64,000 nt of DNA from Coccinella septempunctata (GCF_907165205.1 NC_058189.1:37846270-37910269); one strand, 5' to 3'. Positions 21,514 through 34,029 are shown, counted from the first letter of the stretch. Notes: generated from the letters alone by a model not told the origin. Numbers and translations: made by a program.

Positions 21514-22948
21514 CTGAAAAAGTATATCAGATAAATTAATTCGCCAATCCAGCTGATAATACCCGAAAGCAGCTCGTTGTAAGAAGCATGCGAGCAAAGA
21601 AGAGTTCAAGCAAAACGAAGAATCTGACTCATCAAGTGTGATACAAAAAGAGCCGAATAAAGAATATGCTACATCGCCTCAGGGGTTCTCCGACAGGAAA
21701 CATCTTGTGAGATAAGGTTAAGCAGAAAATAACCAATATAGATTCTCTAAGAAGGAAAAAACACCACTCAGTATCCAGTTAGCGACCAGGTGACCAGTAA
21801 CATATCTGTTATGTTTTCTTCGGAGATCGGAGGGAACTTTGTTATGCGTTATTTTCCTGTAACCATTACGTATCTTAATACGACATTTGGGATATGCCCG
21901 TGCTGTATGCGAATCATATCCATATTTCTTGAATGGCATGTTCCCGCTCCATGATTTCCACGTAACATATTTGTAACTGTTCTATATTTGCCATATGTAT
22001 CAGTTTAAGATCATGGGAAGAGCATGACACCATTAACCGTCGAGGGCGCTTCAAGGCAAGACGAAAACAAATATGGAGGATTGTGAGAAATGCTATTGAC
22101 ACCGTTGTTTTTATTAGTGGACTTGTATTAATTATCATTTAGTTTTTTGAGTTATATAGACATTTTTTCAGTTGAATAGTTGATTACGAAAAGAGAAGTG
22201 CAGATATTGAACGATTAATTAGTTATTCGTGTCACAGGGATGTTTCATTGAAATTGTGAACATTGAAAAGGAAGTGCTATGGATGTATAACTGTAGGTGA
22301 ATATACCATTTCTTGTGTTTTCATAGTAGTCCTATGAGACATAATAGGCTTTGATTCTATTATATATGCAGCATATAAACATTATATTTCAATATATTAT
22401 GAGCTGCTTGTTGCAGATAAGATAGCTTATTTCTCCACACGCTTCTTGTAATTTGTAAAAATAAATGAATAAATCATATCATTCGGATTTTCTAATTTTT
22501 TTTTAGAGAACATCAGTTATAAACCCATCATAATGTGATATGTATATTCTTTCTAGTGCTATTACTTTGTGCACTAATCTTTGGTCATCAATTTTGTTAT
22601 CTGAAATTTATGAAAAGGTAGGTAGTTTTTGACATGAGCGTTTACATACTTCACCGAACTAATGTGGAATATTTTGGAATTATCTTTTTAACAATGATTG
22701 TTAAAAACACACCAATTGAAAACACAAAAATTTCCGAGAAAATTTCTAGTCCAAAAGCTTATAGCAATATTTTATATTAATTTCCATAATTTGATTTGTT
22801 TCTCAAGAACAATTTTTTTCATATCGCATTAATATAGGTATTATATATAAATCTTATTATATATATATATATATATAGTAGTATACAATTAACGGTCGTA
22901 GTATTCAGTAAAATAGGTTAAGGGATGTCGACATCCCTTAACCTATTT

Positions 22949-22985
<37 letters not shown>

Positions 22986-24684
22986 TCTCATTTGGAACAA
23001 ATATTTGTATGCTCCATATTTGAACTATTCATGCTCTCTTCAGAAAGGAGATGTTTGAGGCGGATATAGGAGCATAGCTGCTATATAACTATTCTATATT
23101 CGTGCCTTGAATGCTATATTTAGGTTGCAAAACAAGGAATACTGAATATATTTCTTCTCTGTAAAGTGGTAATCTGGGAGAATACCTCGATTCAAGGGGT
23201 CAAAGGTGTGGTCAATAGCAGACCTACTCTGAAATTGCTATGAATGTTCTGGAAATTATCATTACCCCCTTTAGATTTAAGGAAGAAGAGTTAAATGCTT
23301 GTTTATATAACTTCCAGTTCGGTACCAAATATTTCAGTTCACCACGCTCCTAAAGATGCTACTGCGTAGCTACAAGTACTTTGGTTTAACAACTCACTCA
23401 AATCAAATGATCTGTTTATGGTGAAATTATAAATTTTCTTAAAGCATCGACCGCATCAATTCAATACTGCACTTTATTTTGATCTACGTTGAAATTATTG
23501 GCAGTTCTACAGCATTTTTTATTTAGTGTTGTGATATCCAAAAAATACTGTGAATGTTCCATCTTAATGAATAATTTCAATGTATAATAAAGTCAATAAA
23601 AGTCGAAAATCATACTATTCGTATAAAAGCCTAGCTGGATTTCATCTCCTTCAAAAGTGCCAAAAAAGCGTTAAAAAGGGTTTTCATTGTTTTCAAGCAC
23701 AATTAGTTTTGGAAAATTTGTAAAGGGCCCCTCAACAGGTTTCATCAGATGGTCCCGGTCCGGGCCTGATCATGAAACTGGAGGAAGTGAAGGTAATCAT
23801 TTCTATTTGAGAAAATAAATTTTACTTTACAATTCAGAGCTATTTCGAAATTTATTGCGTGTCGAACGATGGTATGGGCGTATTAGCTTTTGACAGCTTC
23901 AACTATTGACAATTACGACATAAGAATATTTATCCTCATTTGTGACGTACAATCACAACGTCATACCTCAGGACAACGTCATATCCTTAGCGTACTGAAT
24001 TTCAAGCCTGTTGCCGAGTATAATGATTTTCAAACAATCTACTGATTTTTCTAATATCCATCATTTAAGAGAAAAGTTGAGATTTGTTTTTGATGACCTT
24101 AATTAACGGCAGGAGCATATATATAAAATAATTTTTGATTTAGGGAAAAAAAGAGTGCTGAGCTCTCTGTTTCCCAGAACCTTTATTGAAAGCTTATCGA
24201 AGAAAAGAAAGTGCTGGGCTGATTCTTTTTCCAATTTCGCGATTTCATAAAAAATTTTACATGTAATAATAAAAACAAAATATCTGAAAATGCAATTGTC
24301 AGAAACACATTCATGTTTTTCATTCAATTATCATCCTCCCCCCAGAAATTTAGCCTTTTAGTCCCCCCTCTAAAAATTTAGCGTTTTTACCCCCCCCCCT
24401 CAAAAATTCAGCGATTTTGACAGCGTAGCCCGAACGCTGTATAATCTTTAGATACCCAACTAACACAATAGCTGATGCTTGAGGGAAAACTAGAGGAAAG
24501 AAAAGCTTTTTACAGAGCTGACAGAATAAATAGCTACAACTTTGGGGCGGCTGAGGCAGCTCAAGAAGAAACCGGGCACAGTAGACCATGAAGACACATT
24601 ATCATCTGCACTATCATTCATCAAATCACGAAGAATTCTATTCACTCATTCATACATCGAACAAAAATAAAAAGTAACGCTCAC
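21514..24684 (-). other. LanA last intron
   Basis: No coding sequence seen. It holds the TA-flanked 46-bp palindrome (22907-22952), a part copy of dispersed repeat family I (about 23040-23180), and three short C-rich/AAATTTAGCG tandem units at 24340-24420. Confidence 0.6.
22907..22952. repeat. 46-bp perfect palindrome between TA tracts
   Basis: The arm AGTAAAATAGGTTAAGGGATG is followed directly by its exact complement about a central TCGA, with no loop. Left (22860-22877) and right (22953-22982) flanks are (TA)n tracts. Confidence 0.9.
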
Positions 24685-25066
24685 CTTGAATGTTGTGCCA
24701 ATTACCATCACAGAAATAGTAAGGTGTTTTGGGCTCGAAAATGGTAGTAATGGGACCGAGACCATTCTCAGCCGTCAGTTTCATGGAACCATTCACCATC
24801 TCCAGTATGAAATAGTCCTTTTTACCATGAACCGACATCAAAATACCCGTGTCGAGCCTTGGCTTTATATCAAGCTTAACGTTGAATGTCTGTCCAACGT
24901 GGAATTTGTCCTTGAGCTTGACGAAACTTGATTTTGTGCCATAGAAGAACGTTCCGAATTCTACGTTATCAGAACAGGGTACGACGCCATGTTTCTTTGG
25001 ATTGGTCATGAGTTTTCCATTCATATGGAAATTTCTTATGCAACCTTTGAACTGCGCTGTAGTGTT
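24685..25066 (-). CDS. LanA: LanA exon: end of LG4 and first half of LG5
   Basis: NTTAQFKGCIRNFHMNGKLM and HGVVPCSDN close LG4. LG5 begins with VEFGTFFYGTKSSFVKLKDK, then KPRLDTGILMSVHGKKDYFI and FCDGNWHNIQ. The donor is gtgagc at 24684. Confidence 0.92.
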
Positions 25067-25189
25067 CTGAAAATGAAACAGTTTGATCATTTGCTTGCAG
25101 TATGTTTTCAGAGTTGGGAGATAAATGAATAATTGGTCATAAAACATATAAAAAGAACTGGTAAATAACTGATCGAAAAATTCACTCAC

Positions 25190-25426
25190 CAAATTGCCAT
25201 ACACAACGTTATAATCTGATGGCTCGAGTCCTCCAATGTAAAATGGCAGTGATAATTCAAGTTTTTCTGCCTGGGATTTTCCAGACGTTTTATATTTCCT
25301 GTCAACTACTAACTTTCCATTAGAACCTTCTCTGCTGAATTCAACTAAATGCCAATTGTCATCGTTGCATCTTTCAGGAGATCTTATCAGTGCAGGTCCG
25401 GAACCATTCGTGTAGGTGAATACCAG
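25190..25426 (-). CDS. LanA: LanA exon: LG4 (middle)
   Basis: 237 nt, phase 0 on both sides. LVFTYTNGSGPALIRSPERC, then NDDNWHLVEFSREGSNGKLV and LPFYIGGLEPSDYNVVYGNL. The W-HLVEF and FYIGG motifs are typical LG strands. Confidence 0.91.
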
Positions 25427-25490
25427 CTGAAAATGATCGAATGTAGAGATGCGAGTTAAACGTATCGATGTGTTTATTATTGCAACTTAC

Positions 25491-25663
25491 ATAACCGTCC
25501 TCTAGGAAAAGAGACATGTAGGAATCGTGAGAAGGAGACCGGTCTGATATGTAGAAAATGATGCCATTACTTTCTCCCGTCTTGAACTCCAAATGGTAGT
25601 CGGAAGATTTCTTGAATCTTCCCCTTGGCGTGTTATATTCCAGTCTACCATCTTTTTGTGTTC
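25491..25663 (-). CDS. LanA: LanA exon: LG4 (start)
   Basis: Encodes TQKDGRLEYNTPRGRFKKSS, then LEFKTGESNGIIFYISDR and YMSLFLEDGY. Acceptor cttttcag, donor gtaagt. Phase 1 in, 0 out. Confidence 0.91.
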
Positions 25664-26347
25664 CTGAAAAGTATTTAATGAGAATCTCAAACCTCTTCAT
25701 CTTTCTGCCTATCTTCTAAGCCGAAATATGTGTAAGTGACAGAGGCATGGAAATAAACTTAAAAAGAAATGCGACATGTCCAAACATTCTCAAGCTGCGA
25801 TCACAGTACTGATCCCCATGGTGATCGCTTTTAAGATGGTAGGGGAGTGCCGAAGAAAATTTAACAAAAATGAAACAAGGTCTCTGTTCAATAAATAAAA
25901 TATGGCTTTTTGAATTCTGAAAACTGATTCAGAATTTTGATATTTGAAAGATATTCCGCTATTCTGAGTACTGTCCTGATAATCTCGATATTGTAGATAT
26001 AGAAAATTCAGATCTGAAGAAAGCACCTTGCATCTGCGAAACTAATATCGTAATGATTTTAACGCCGGCATCATTTCTGCCGTTATCTGAACGTGTTCCC
26101 CGACTTCTCAATTCGTTACACGCATGTTGTTCGCAATAAGCGAATCGGCGTACTCAATTAGAGAAAATATGGGACAGATGCTATTGTCTCCGTCTCAAGT
26201 ATCAAACTATACAAAGTTCTGATAAAAATGAGTGAAAGTTGAATTTGATATTATTCACAAGCAGAACAAATTCGCCATAGAGCTATAGAAAATTCTCGTC
26301 ATATTGTATGGAATATATAAAGAAATTCCAGTAGCTTTAAGACATAC

Positions 26348-26692
26348 CAAATCTGAAGGAGTTGGGATCCAAGCTGCTATCTTCAGCCTTTGGGTTCAAC
26401 TGTAGGGCACATCCTGCTTTCGGTGCTGGTGTGGTCTTTGGTCGCAGGGTACCAACTGGACCACGCGGGTACGAAGTCGCCTCCTTCTCGGGTTCTATGG
26501 TTTGAATTGGGGCAGAAGTGGTAGTTGTAGTTGTCGTGGTGGTGGTAGTGGTCGTCGTCGTTGTTGGGGTCGTTGTCGTCGTTGGCAACGTAGTTGTGGT
26601 AGTTGTTGGTACTGTCGTAGAAGGCTCGACTTCGTCAGGTTCCACCGCCTCTACAGGTACTTCATATCCTCCATCACCTCTTATTGTGGTAC
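26348..26692 (-). CDS. LanA: LanA exon: threonine-rich linker between LG3 and LG4
   Basis: Encodes TTIRGDGGYEVPVEAVEPDE and then three Thr blocks separated by Pro and Leu, the longest being 16 consecutive Thr. A Pro/Lys spacer and KAGCALQLNPKAEDSSLD lead to the start of LG4 (DPNSFRFG). A Thr string between LG3 and LG4 is a known feature of Drosophila LanA. All four Thr codons are mixed, so this is not a pure microsatellite. Such linkers are probably heavily O-glycosylated (inference). Acceptor gattcag, donor gtatgt. Confidence 0.9.
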
Positions 26693-26739
26693 CTGAATCA
26701 GGATAACAAATTGTTGATTACCTTATTTTCGAATCGGAA

Positions 26740-27260
26740 TGGAAAATAGGGTAGTTTCGGTACAAAACTAGTAAACATGTTTCAGCTTGTTTCCGAAACC
26801 GAAACTTCATTATTTCAAAAAACATGTCTTCAGCCCCCAAAATTTGAAACCCTACTAAGACCCCTTAATCTTAGGGTAAACAAAATTTTACATTTCGGTA
26901 CAAAACTAGTACAAAACTAGTATAAAAAATTTGCAATTTCAAAAGTGGGGGGTGAGCATGTCTATTGTTACCCCGAACTGAACTCCGTATTTTCTTCATT
27001 TTAATTAGGGTACAAAACTTTTTCTCCACGGTACATTTCGGTACAAAACTAGTACAAAACTTTGAGATATAAAAAATTTGCAATTTCAAAAGTGGGGGGT
27101 GAGCATGTCTACGGCCTCCCAAACTGAAAACCGTATTTCCATCATTTTAATTAGGGGTACAAAACTTTTTTCCAACGGTACATTTCGGTACAAAACTAAT
27201 ACAAAACTTTAGCATCAAAAAAAGGTGAAAATTCAAATTTGGGGGGGCTGGAGACATGGA
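26740..27260. repeat. Tandem-structured repeat family J, copy 1
   Basis: Units of about 170-180 bp containing TACATTTCGGTACAAAACTA, a GTGAGCATGTCTA block and CATTTTAATTAGGG are repeated about three times. A shorter copy is at 48660-48930. Intronic, no coding frame. Confidence 0.75.
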
Positions 27261-27619
27261 CCTCGCTCTCACCATCCGTATTAGTTTTAAGGGGATAAAG
27301 ACTTCAAGAATATGGGATGTTAGGGGAACACTTGATCAATGAGTAGAAGTTACAAATTACCATGGTTCTCACTTTCGTCGAAAAGATGGCAGCACTTTAC
27401 GAACGTCTTTTTTCAATTTCTGCAGGTTTCGAATTGTAGCCAATGACGAGACTTCTCGAGAAATTTTTTATGTGGAAATTCCTTGAAAAAAGGCATTTCA
27501 CCTCGGAAAGTGAATGGCATGAACGAACATTTTCCTATTTTTGATATATGATGTTTTTTGTGTCCATTAGTATGGCACCACAAATTCATTTTTGTGCGAA
27601 TGGTTTAAAGCCGATACCC

Positions 27620-28405
27620 CAATTGAAAGATTACTTGTTCCTCTACATGAATACCATGGTTTGCAAATTTTTATTGTTTCCTTGTAATAATTAATAGTAG
27701 TTGACAATTTGAAAACTTGCCAGGCCAATTATGTCTCGACTAGGATGTTTTCAAAGAAAAAACAGGTCAATTTTTAAAGGGAGGGGGACATATTTTGTGC
27801 AAAATTGTAAGCCGAAATCTTCTCAAACCCAGGTGTAGGTTTCCTATCACCCCTAAGTTCTTCATAGGGAATAGAGGGTGAGCTAGACCTCAATTGGAAG
27901 ACAATATGTCCCTCTACATAATACTATTGTCTTCCAATTGAAGTATAGCTCACCCTCTATTCCCTATTAAGAATTTAGGGGTGACAATCCCTACACCTAA
28001 GATTGAGGAGATTATAGCTTACAATTCTGCTAGAAACATGCCCCCCGCCGAATAAAAATTGATCAGTTCCGGCATTTTCTCTGAAAACATCCTTGTCGAG
28101 ACATAATTGGCCTGGCAAGTATTCCAATTGTCAGCCCCTGTAACCACTTCAAGGACTCAATAAAAATTTGCAAACCATAGTATTCCTATAGAGGGTCAAG
28201 TGATCTTTCACTTTCACCCCCTATTCCCTATTGAGAATTTAGGGGTTATAGCTCCTACACCTAGGGTTGAGGAGATCTCGGCTTACAATTCTGCTCAAAA
28301 TATGTCCCCCTACGAATAGAAATTGACCTGTTCCGGCATTTTCTCTGAAATCATCCTTGTCGTGACATAATTGGACTGGCAAGTTTTCAAATTGTCACCC
28401 TGTAT
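27620..28405. repeat. Large foldback repeat centred near 27917, plus third half-copy
   Basis: The sequence 27620-27900 returns in inverse at about 27930-28220 (for example GACATAATTGGCCTGGCAAG versus CTTGCCAGGCCAATTATGTC). A further diverged copy of the right arm continues to 28405. Probably a palindromic MITE. Confidence 0.75.
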
Positions 28406-30134
28406 AGTCAATTATTCCTCTGCGATTCCATCGGTATTTTCGAAGAGGACTATACGTGTGTGAGGTAGACCTCATCGAAAATACCTGAATGGAATCGACG
28501 CAACCAATAATCTTAATTGGCTGTTGCAGTATTAAAACCATTCACACTTTAAATCGCGTCGCATTTTAGCCTTCATCAAGGAAAATTGTAGAACGTACCG
28601 CATCTTCTTTTGTTTACATTCTCAACTCCCTGTAAATTACAATTGAATAGACCAAACAAAAAACAGTAAGAGAGTTGTTCAAGTTCGGAATGTCACCTTT
28701 CCTACAAGCATAGATATGAAATTGTTCGATAGATACATCACTACAGCTATCTACCAAAAAAAGTGTATTTAAATATTTATTTTTGTAGTATCTACTTTGG
28801 AACATCATTGAGACTATGAATTTTTTGGCATATGTTTTGGTCATTACTGAATGCCTGACCGACGCCATTTTTGATGAAGAAGGAAATGAAATTTCGAACC
28901 ATTCCAGGAAGGTTGAAATTTCAACAATAAATCATTTGGATATCAAAGAATAAAACATGGAATTGGCAGATATTATTTCGGCTGCTAAAAGAAGGCAGAC
29001 ATTGAACACTTGTTAATCTAACAATAAAATTTCATCTGAGATCACGTAATTCAGTATTAGTGAACAATTCTGTGCACACGGCTATTAATAATCAATTACA
29101 TAATAAATGATAATTGTATTTATTCAGTACTTACTTTGAAGACGATTCGTATCAATAGTTTGTTCTGTTGTGGTTGTTGTTTCTTTATCTAAATCTTCTA
29201 GCGGCGGGAGAATTGGCACTGTAAAATAAGATGATTGCATGAAATTCTCTTGCCAAAATTTCTATTCAAAATTCTTCATCTTTGAAATGAAATCCATTGA
29301 GTACGCCATCAGATTACATGTATTGAAATAATTTTTTCACGAAATATTGTTCCAAATGATAAACCAATTTATCCCTTCCCAAAATCACTATACTTGTTCA
29401 AATGAGCGTTTTTCCATATATAATTTCTTCGAACGCAATTGGGCTCAGTTTGAAACGGCCCTCATACTCTAACATATATCGATTTTCATGGGTATAGCAC
29501 AAACACCTTCGAAAATATTACATTTTTCTTTTTTAAATTTTCAACCCTCAAATTTACTCAAGACGAGAGCTTGGAAGACTTTTTTCAGACGGCAGTCTAC
29601 TTTTGTACCATAATATTTCATTCGAATACCTTCAGCAGTTTCTGAGTTAAATAGGCAAGAGGCTTCAAAGTTAAGTCCGAAAGTTTTGCGAGATTTTTTT
29701 CCGGGATTTTTTAATTTTCTTTAAAACGACCTCCACAAATTCGATTCATATAGGACAGTGCTGCCAATAACTCCAGAACAATCGAGCAGATTTTTTGTCA
29801 ATTGAGATATTATGTATACTGAGAAAATCGTCGATCTGTCTTCCGCCATCCAGGATTTTCCTCATAAACTATTGAGGGCTTCAAAAATTAAGTACCTAGA
29901 CTTCCAACCATGAAGGGTTGCTTCTCATAAAATGCAATAAGAAATTTGTCTGATTCAATGAGACATAACTACTTCCATGACTCACAGATTTCAATTTTGG
30001 TCTAGAATGGTTAGATTTGAAATATTCACAGAATATTTTCGTGAAAAAAACGAGGAAATAAATCACCTATCACTCTGGTGCTCGATGAAATTATTCCTGT
30101 TCTTACTTATCATTGTCTAAAGCTTAAAACTTAC
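28406..30134. other. LanA introns around exon 29135-29218
   Basis: Apart from the 84-nt exon, non-coding. A short foldback (GATTCCAT, GGTATTTTCGA, and the inverse TCGAAAATACC, ATGGAATC) lies at 28430-28497. Nothing else recognised. Confidence 0.5.
29135..29218 (-). CDS. LanA: LanA small exon: start of Thr-rich linker
   Basis: An 84-nt exon found only by phase matching: PILPPLEDLDKETTTTTEQT and then IDTNRLQ. Acceptor ttttacag, donor gtaagt. It links LG3 to the Thr-rich exon; a codon is completed on both sides (Val and Ser). Confidence 0.8.
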
Positions 30135-30382
30135 CATTATGAACATCAGGGTTTTCCTCCCAATGAACGATATCTAAAACACATTTTCCAAGTATTTCGT
30201 TCTTCTTATCCTTGCTGTTAGCAAAATTGATAACATTTCCATTGACTGTCACATCAGCTATACAACCAACAAAAGGTTCTGTTGATCCTACCATTCCCAT
30301 TCCCACAGTGTATGACATTGGCAAGCCACCAATGAACAGATCTCCATAAAGGATATGCAGTGGTGTTGGAGGGAAGTCGGGA
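30135..30382 (-). CDS. LanA: LanA exon: LG3 (end)
   Basis: Reads PDFPPTPLHILYGDLFIGGL, then PFVGCIADVTVNGNVINFAN and EILGKCVLDIVHWEENPDVH. This supplies the closing LG fold and its Cys. Acceptor tctttcag, donor gtaagt. Confidence 0.92.
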
Positions 30383-30747
30383 CTGAAAGAAAAGCATTCC
30401 AGTGAGGTGGTAGATTCGGTATGTTGGACAACGTAAAATAAATTAAAAGAAAAGTTAGGTGATATTTGAGAAAAATCACCTTCGTTCCTATTTCATCTCG
30501 AAAAGTAAAAACTCTAAAGGTAAACCAAGGCCGTGTAAGTAATCGAAATATGGAATTATGAAATACTTTGAATAATTCGGAAAGGTTATCGTTTGTTTCA
30601 TAAGGAAATATGATACTTTAGAACACACAAGACAGGAAGGTATTCTAACGTTTGAATGATAATAGCTGAAGGAGTAATTCATGTTACTCATTCGCAAAGT
30701 TTATTCGGAACAGCAGAGTCTGGTGCTTTGCACCTTATATCGGATAA

Positions 30748-31195
30748 CCATAAATGGATCACGCCTTCACAATAGGGCAGGTGAATAATAAACGAAATTA
30801 ATCCAGATGCATAACATCCGCCGATAATAAAATCAACAAATGTTAGGATCTGAATCAAACTAACATCACTCAAAGTATTAACAGAAATTCCATTTCGTCT
30901 ACCATGATTTCGGTCTCATTTGATCGTCAGAGCAACATAACTCCTTCGTCAAACAAAACTGGAATGAATTACCGGCTCCTTTTATTTTATTCGATGTCAG
31001 TAGCCGATATGATCCTGTATAAATACACCATAGCCAAATCTGACAGGTACCAACCCAATTCATATGCATAAATTCCCATATTGCAAATATCGTATAATAA
31101 GATAATTAATCAAGGGAAAAAGAGCGGAAAGGTTCGAATCATGGCAACCGATCTGCCCCAGACAAAGAAATTATAAATGGATCATATCTTAACCA
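30748..31195. repeat. Dispersed repeat family G, copy 2
   Basis: Carries AACATCACTCAAAGTATTAA, CAGAGCAACATAACTCCTTC and a TTGCAAATATCGTATAATA block in the same order as 16545-16880. It has inverted terminal blocks: AAATGGATCACGCC near 30755 and, at the other side, ACCGATCTGCCCC to AAATGGATCAT. Confidence 0.65.
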
Positions 31196-31675
31196 TTAGC
31201 GCAATTATTATTGTAATGATATTACAAATTGATGAGAATTTAGGCAGTATCCATCAACTCAAAAAAATAAAATCAATAAAGGCAAGTGCTTGAAGAACAG
31301 AAAAAAAAAATCAACCATCACATCCTGTCATCCACGGCGAAGCCAGTAGTCATCGCTATTCTTGAGAGAATATATACCAACACTTACCCCACTATGGCTG
31401 AAGGTAGAACGCTTCACGCACCAAACACACGATTGGACAAAAAATGTTGTCTCTGTACTGTTTTAAAGTTTTCTTGTTTGAGCTTGAACGAATGACCACG
31501 TAAACCATCGTCCGAATTGATTGTAAACGAGTTGCAGAGAGTAACTCCAAAGAGTATCAACAAGAGGTATCACTTTGCCGATTTACAAGGGAAGATTGAA
31601 TGAATGGAATTTTAACCTTGAAGTGAGAAGACGCTGCACGCCAGCAATACTGCGCTCAGATTCAATCTTGTCAGG

Positions 31676-31755
31676 CTTGGCGCAAATAGAAAGGTTGGTG
31701 AGGTGACGCATCTAGTATCTGCGTCAAGTCACCATCACGTTTTTTTTGCGAGGGC
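31676..31755. mobile_element. MITE family D, partial copy
   Basis: GGCGCAAATAGAAAGGTTGG then GTGAGGTGACGCAT, the left end of family D. The right end is lost. Confidence 0.65.
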
Positions 31756-32169
31756 ATTGAAACACAACTGGACAAAATGATACGGTGAATCCTCTTGTCG
31801 ATACTGTTTGGTAACACGAAAAAGTTAGCAGACCGCGAAAGGTGATGATAAAGTCGCCATAAGTCCTTCGATCCTCAAACGTAGTTAATTATTGAGACTC
31901 GTTGTAGGAAGGGCACGAAACAGAAAGGTAGATGAGTTGCGTGACGCTGAAGACCCTCGAGCGGCGACAAATCACGACCTAGAACCGGACTATAAATATA
32001 TATAATATATAAACCGGCGGAATCAAGGATAAGGCGCATGTTGAAGAGACACACCTGCCAAAGGCTTTCTGAATAAAAAATAATGACCTCTCGGCTTTAT
32101 TGGAGGATATGATCCGACAAACTCAGGTTGTCCGTAATGATCACCTCTAGATCACAGTGACTGCTTGAA

Positions 32170-32900
32170 ACTGGATCTGGACTTCCGTTAAGGTAGTACG
32201 GTCGACACGGATTGTGGGCTCACATAAGAAGAACGACGCACTTATCATTGTTGAGAGATAACTGCCATTGTGTGATAAACTTCAGGTCATCCTGAAGGGT
32301 ATTGGCACTAGCGGGATGACCGAACATGCGACTGCAAGTCTGAGATACAGCACGGGACCCAGCACTGATCCCTGAGGAACTCCACTAGCAACAGATTTAG
32401 GTGCAGACAGAGAACCCACAACACGAACCTGAAAAGTACGGTCCGAAAGAAAAGCCTCAATGCAAGATAGAAGGCTACCACGAATGCCAAGATGCTTTAT
32501 TAGTTTGTGTATGGGGCGCTTGTGGGGCACACAGTCAAATGCACGATAAAAGTCGAGATAAATAACATCGACTGTTAGGCCCTTGTCAAGGAAGATTGAC
32601 CGTGAGTTGAGATATTCAAGGAGATTTGTAATGACCGAACGGCCTGGGAGAAAACAATGTTGGCACTGTGGGATTACATCCAGTAAAATCTTTCCACAAA
32701 TCTTCGCTTCTATCGGCACTATACTGGGCGATAGTTATCAGCGTGCCGCTTATCTCCCTTTTTGAAAATAGGCTTAACACAAGCAGCAGTTCGCCAACAG
32801 GAAGGGAGAGAAGAAATTTCAAATGAATTTGAAAAAATCACAGAAAGAGGGACTAACCCAACCTCACCTAGCAGATAAACCGTCCAGCACCAGACGAAGA
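32170..32900 (-). pseudogene. Non-LTR reverse transcriptase pseudogene lacking the active-site box
   Basis: The frame 32719-32282 encodes CQHCFLPGRSVITNLLEYLN, VIYLDFYRAFDCVPHKRPIH and SGVPQGSVLGPVLYL. Upstream frames add an LPVGEL... start with KPIFKKGDK-like sequence, and downstream TQWQLSLNNDKCVV. The expected FADD segment between VLYL and WQLSLN is missing, so a deletion removed the catalytic box. Frameshifts are also present. Confidence 0.75.
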
Positions 32901-33040
32901 GCGAGCCATTAGAACGGAAAGATGAGTCTCAACAATGGAAGGACACAAAATTCATCAGTAAAGGATGCAGCAAAAGATTCAGACAAAAAGTTAACAGCTT
33001 TGACTTTGAAATTTATCACTTTGTATCATCAGAAACTTAC

Positions 33041-33354
33041 GCAATGAAATCGTAATCGTCGAAAACTATTCTCAATTCCTGGTTGGTGTGCATAATAGAA
33101 ATAACATGCCAATTACTGTCGTTGAAAAGATCCTTCGATATGTGTTCGGTCTTTTGACTGATCAGAATCAAGTGTCCATCCTTCATCGATAGCGATATTC
33201 CGTCAGTTTGATCCCTGTTGGTTCCGTAGAATATCAGCCCATCGCTCTCCGAAGTTTTGAAGTTCAAATTCATTTTGAAGAGGTTCGAAACTGAAAGATC
33301 CGTATTTCTTACGTATCCAGGGTTGTTCTTGGAGAAGGAAACCAATCTTGACAC
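33041..33354 (-). CDS. LanA: LanA exon: LG3 (first part)
   Basis: Encodes VSRLVSFSKNNPGYVRNTDL, then LNFKTSESDGLIFYGTNR, DGISLSMKDGHLIL and NWHVISIMHTNQELRIV. Acceptor tttgtag, donor gtaagt, ending with two bases of an Ala codon. Confidence 0.92.
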
Positions 33355-33468
33355 CTACAAAAGCGGAAGAAATGCAGTTTAAGTTTCAGAAGAGTATAAA
33401 GAAAAACAATAAAGCCATTATTTAATTCGTGTACCCCGAATATTGTTCGGAATCAATTGAATTATCAC

Positions 33469-33801
33469 CTTCTCTGGGCATCCAGTAGTAACGTCGAAAG
33501 CCTTAATATTCTGCTTGAAATCAATCGAATTGCCCATTACAACTGCATTGTCGATGCATCCATCGAATTTGACGTTGGTAACATCTGAATGATTGTGTTT
33601 ACCAGGATAACCACCGAAAGATATTACTTCAACTGGCTGCATAACTTTACCCTCAATGGTTTTGGTACGATCTGGTACATTCTCGCTGTCTACAGTCAAT
33701 TGTCCCCTTGGGCCCTCTCTTGTTGCGCTTACAGTGTGCCACTGGCCGTCGTTGTAAGTCTTGGAGGAATGCCATAATTTTGTGGTGTGACCTAAGTTAT
33801 A
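33469..33801 (-). CDS. LanA: LanA exon: LG2 (second half)
   Basis: 333 nt, phase 0 both sides. YNLGHTTKLWHSSKTYNDGQ then WHTVSATREGPRGQLTVD, and a closing FDGCIDNAVVMGN and TTGCPEK. The Cys pair that closes an LG domain is present. Confidence 0.92.
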
Positions 33802-34029
33802 CTGAAAAAATAATATTTCAATTGGACTAGATTTATAAAATTCATATCCTAATCCAAACTGATGGGAACTCAAATTTAATGTAAGAATATAATGAAGAAT
33901 ATACCCATAAGTGATAGTAGGTTGTTTTTTTTATTTTTGCAGTGGCGGGGCTATTCCAAATTTTCACTGCGAACAAAAGTAAAAGCACAAACTACTGTGG
34001 AACAAACACATTGAGATTCAGTCGTGCAA

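Noticed and set aside
22840..22985. Possible origin or centromere-like AT tract
   Set aside because: Only a simple (TA)n microsatellite around the palindrome; no other support.
26518..26706. Long valine-rich frame on the + strand
   Set aside because: It is the complement of the threonine-rich LanA exon in another frame.
26740..28405. CRISPR-like array of repeats
   Set aside because: Units are long, diverged and inverted, in a eukaryotic intron; no short regular direct repeats with unique spacers.
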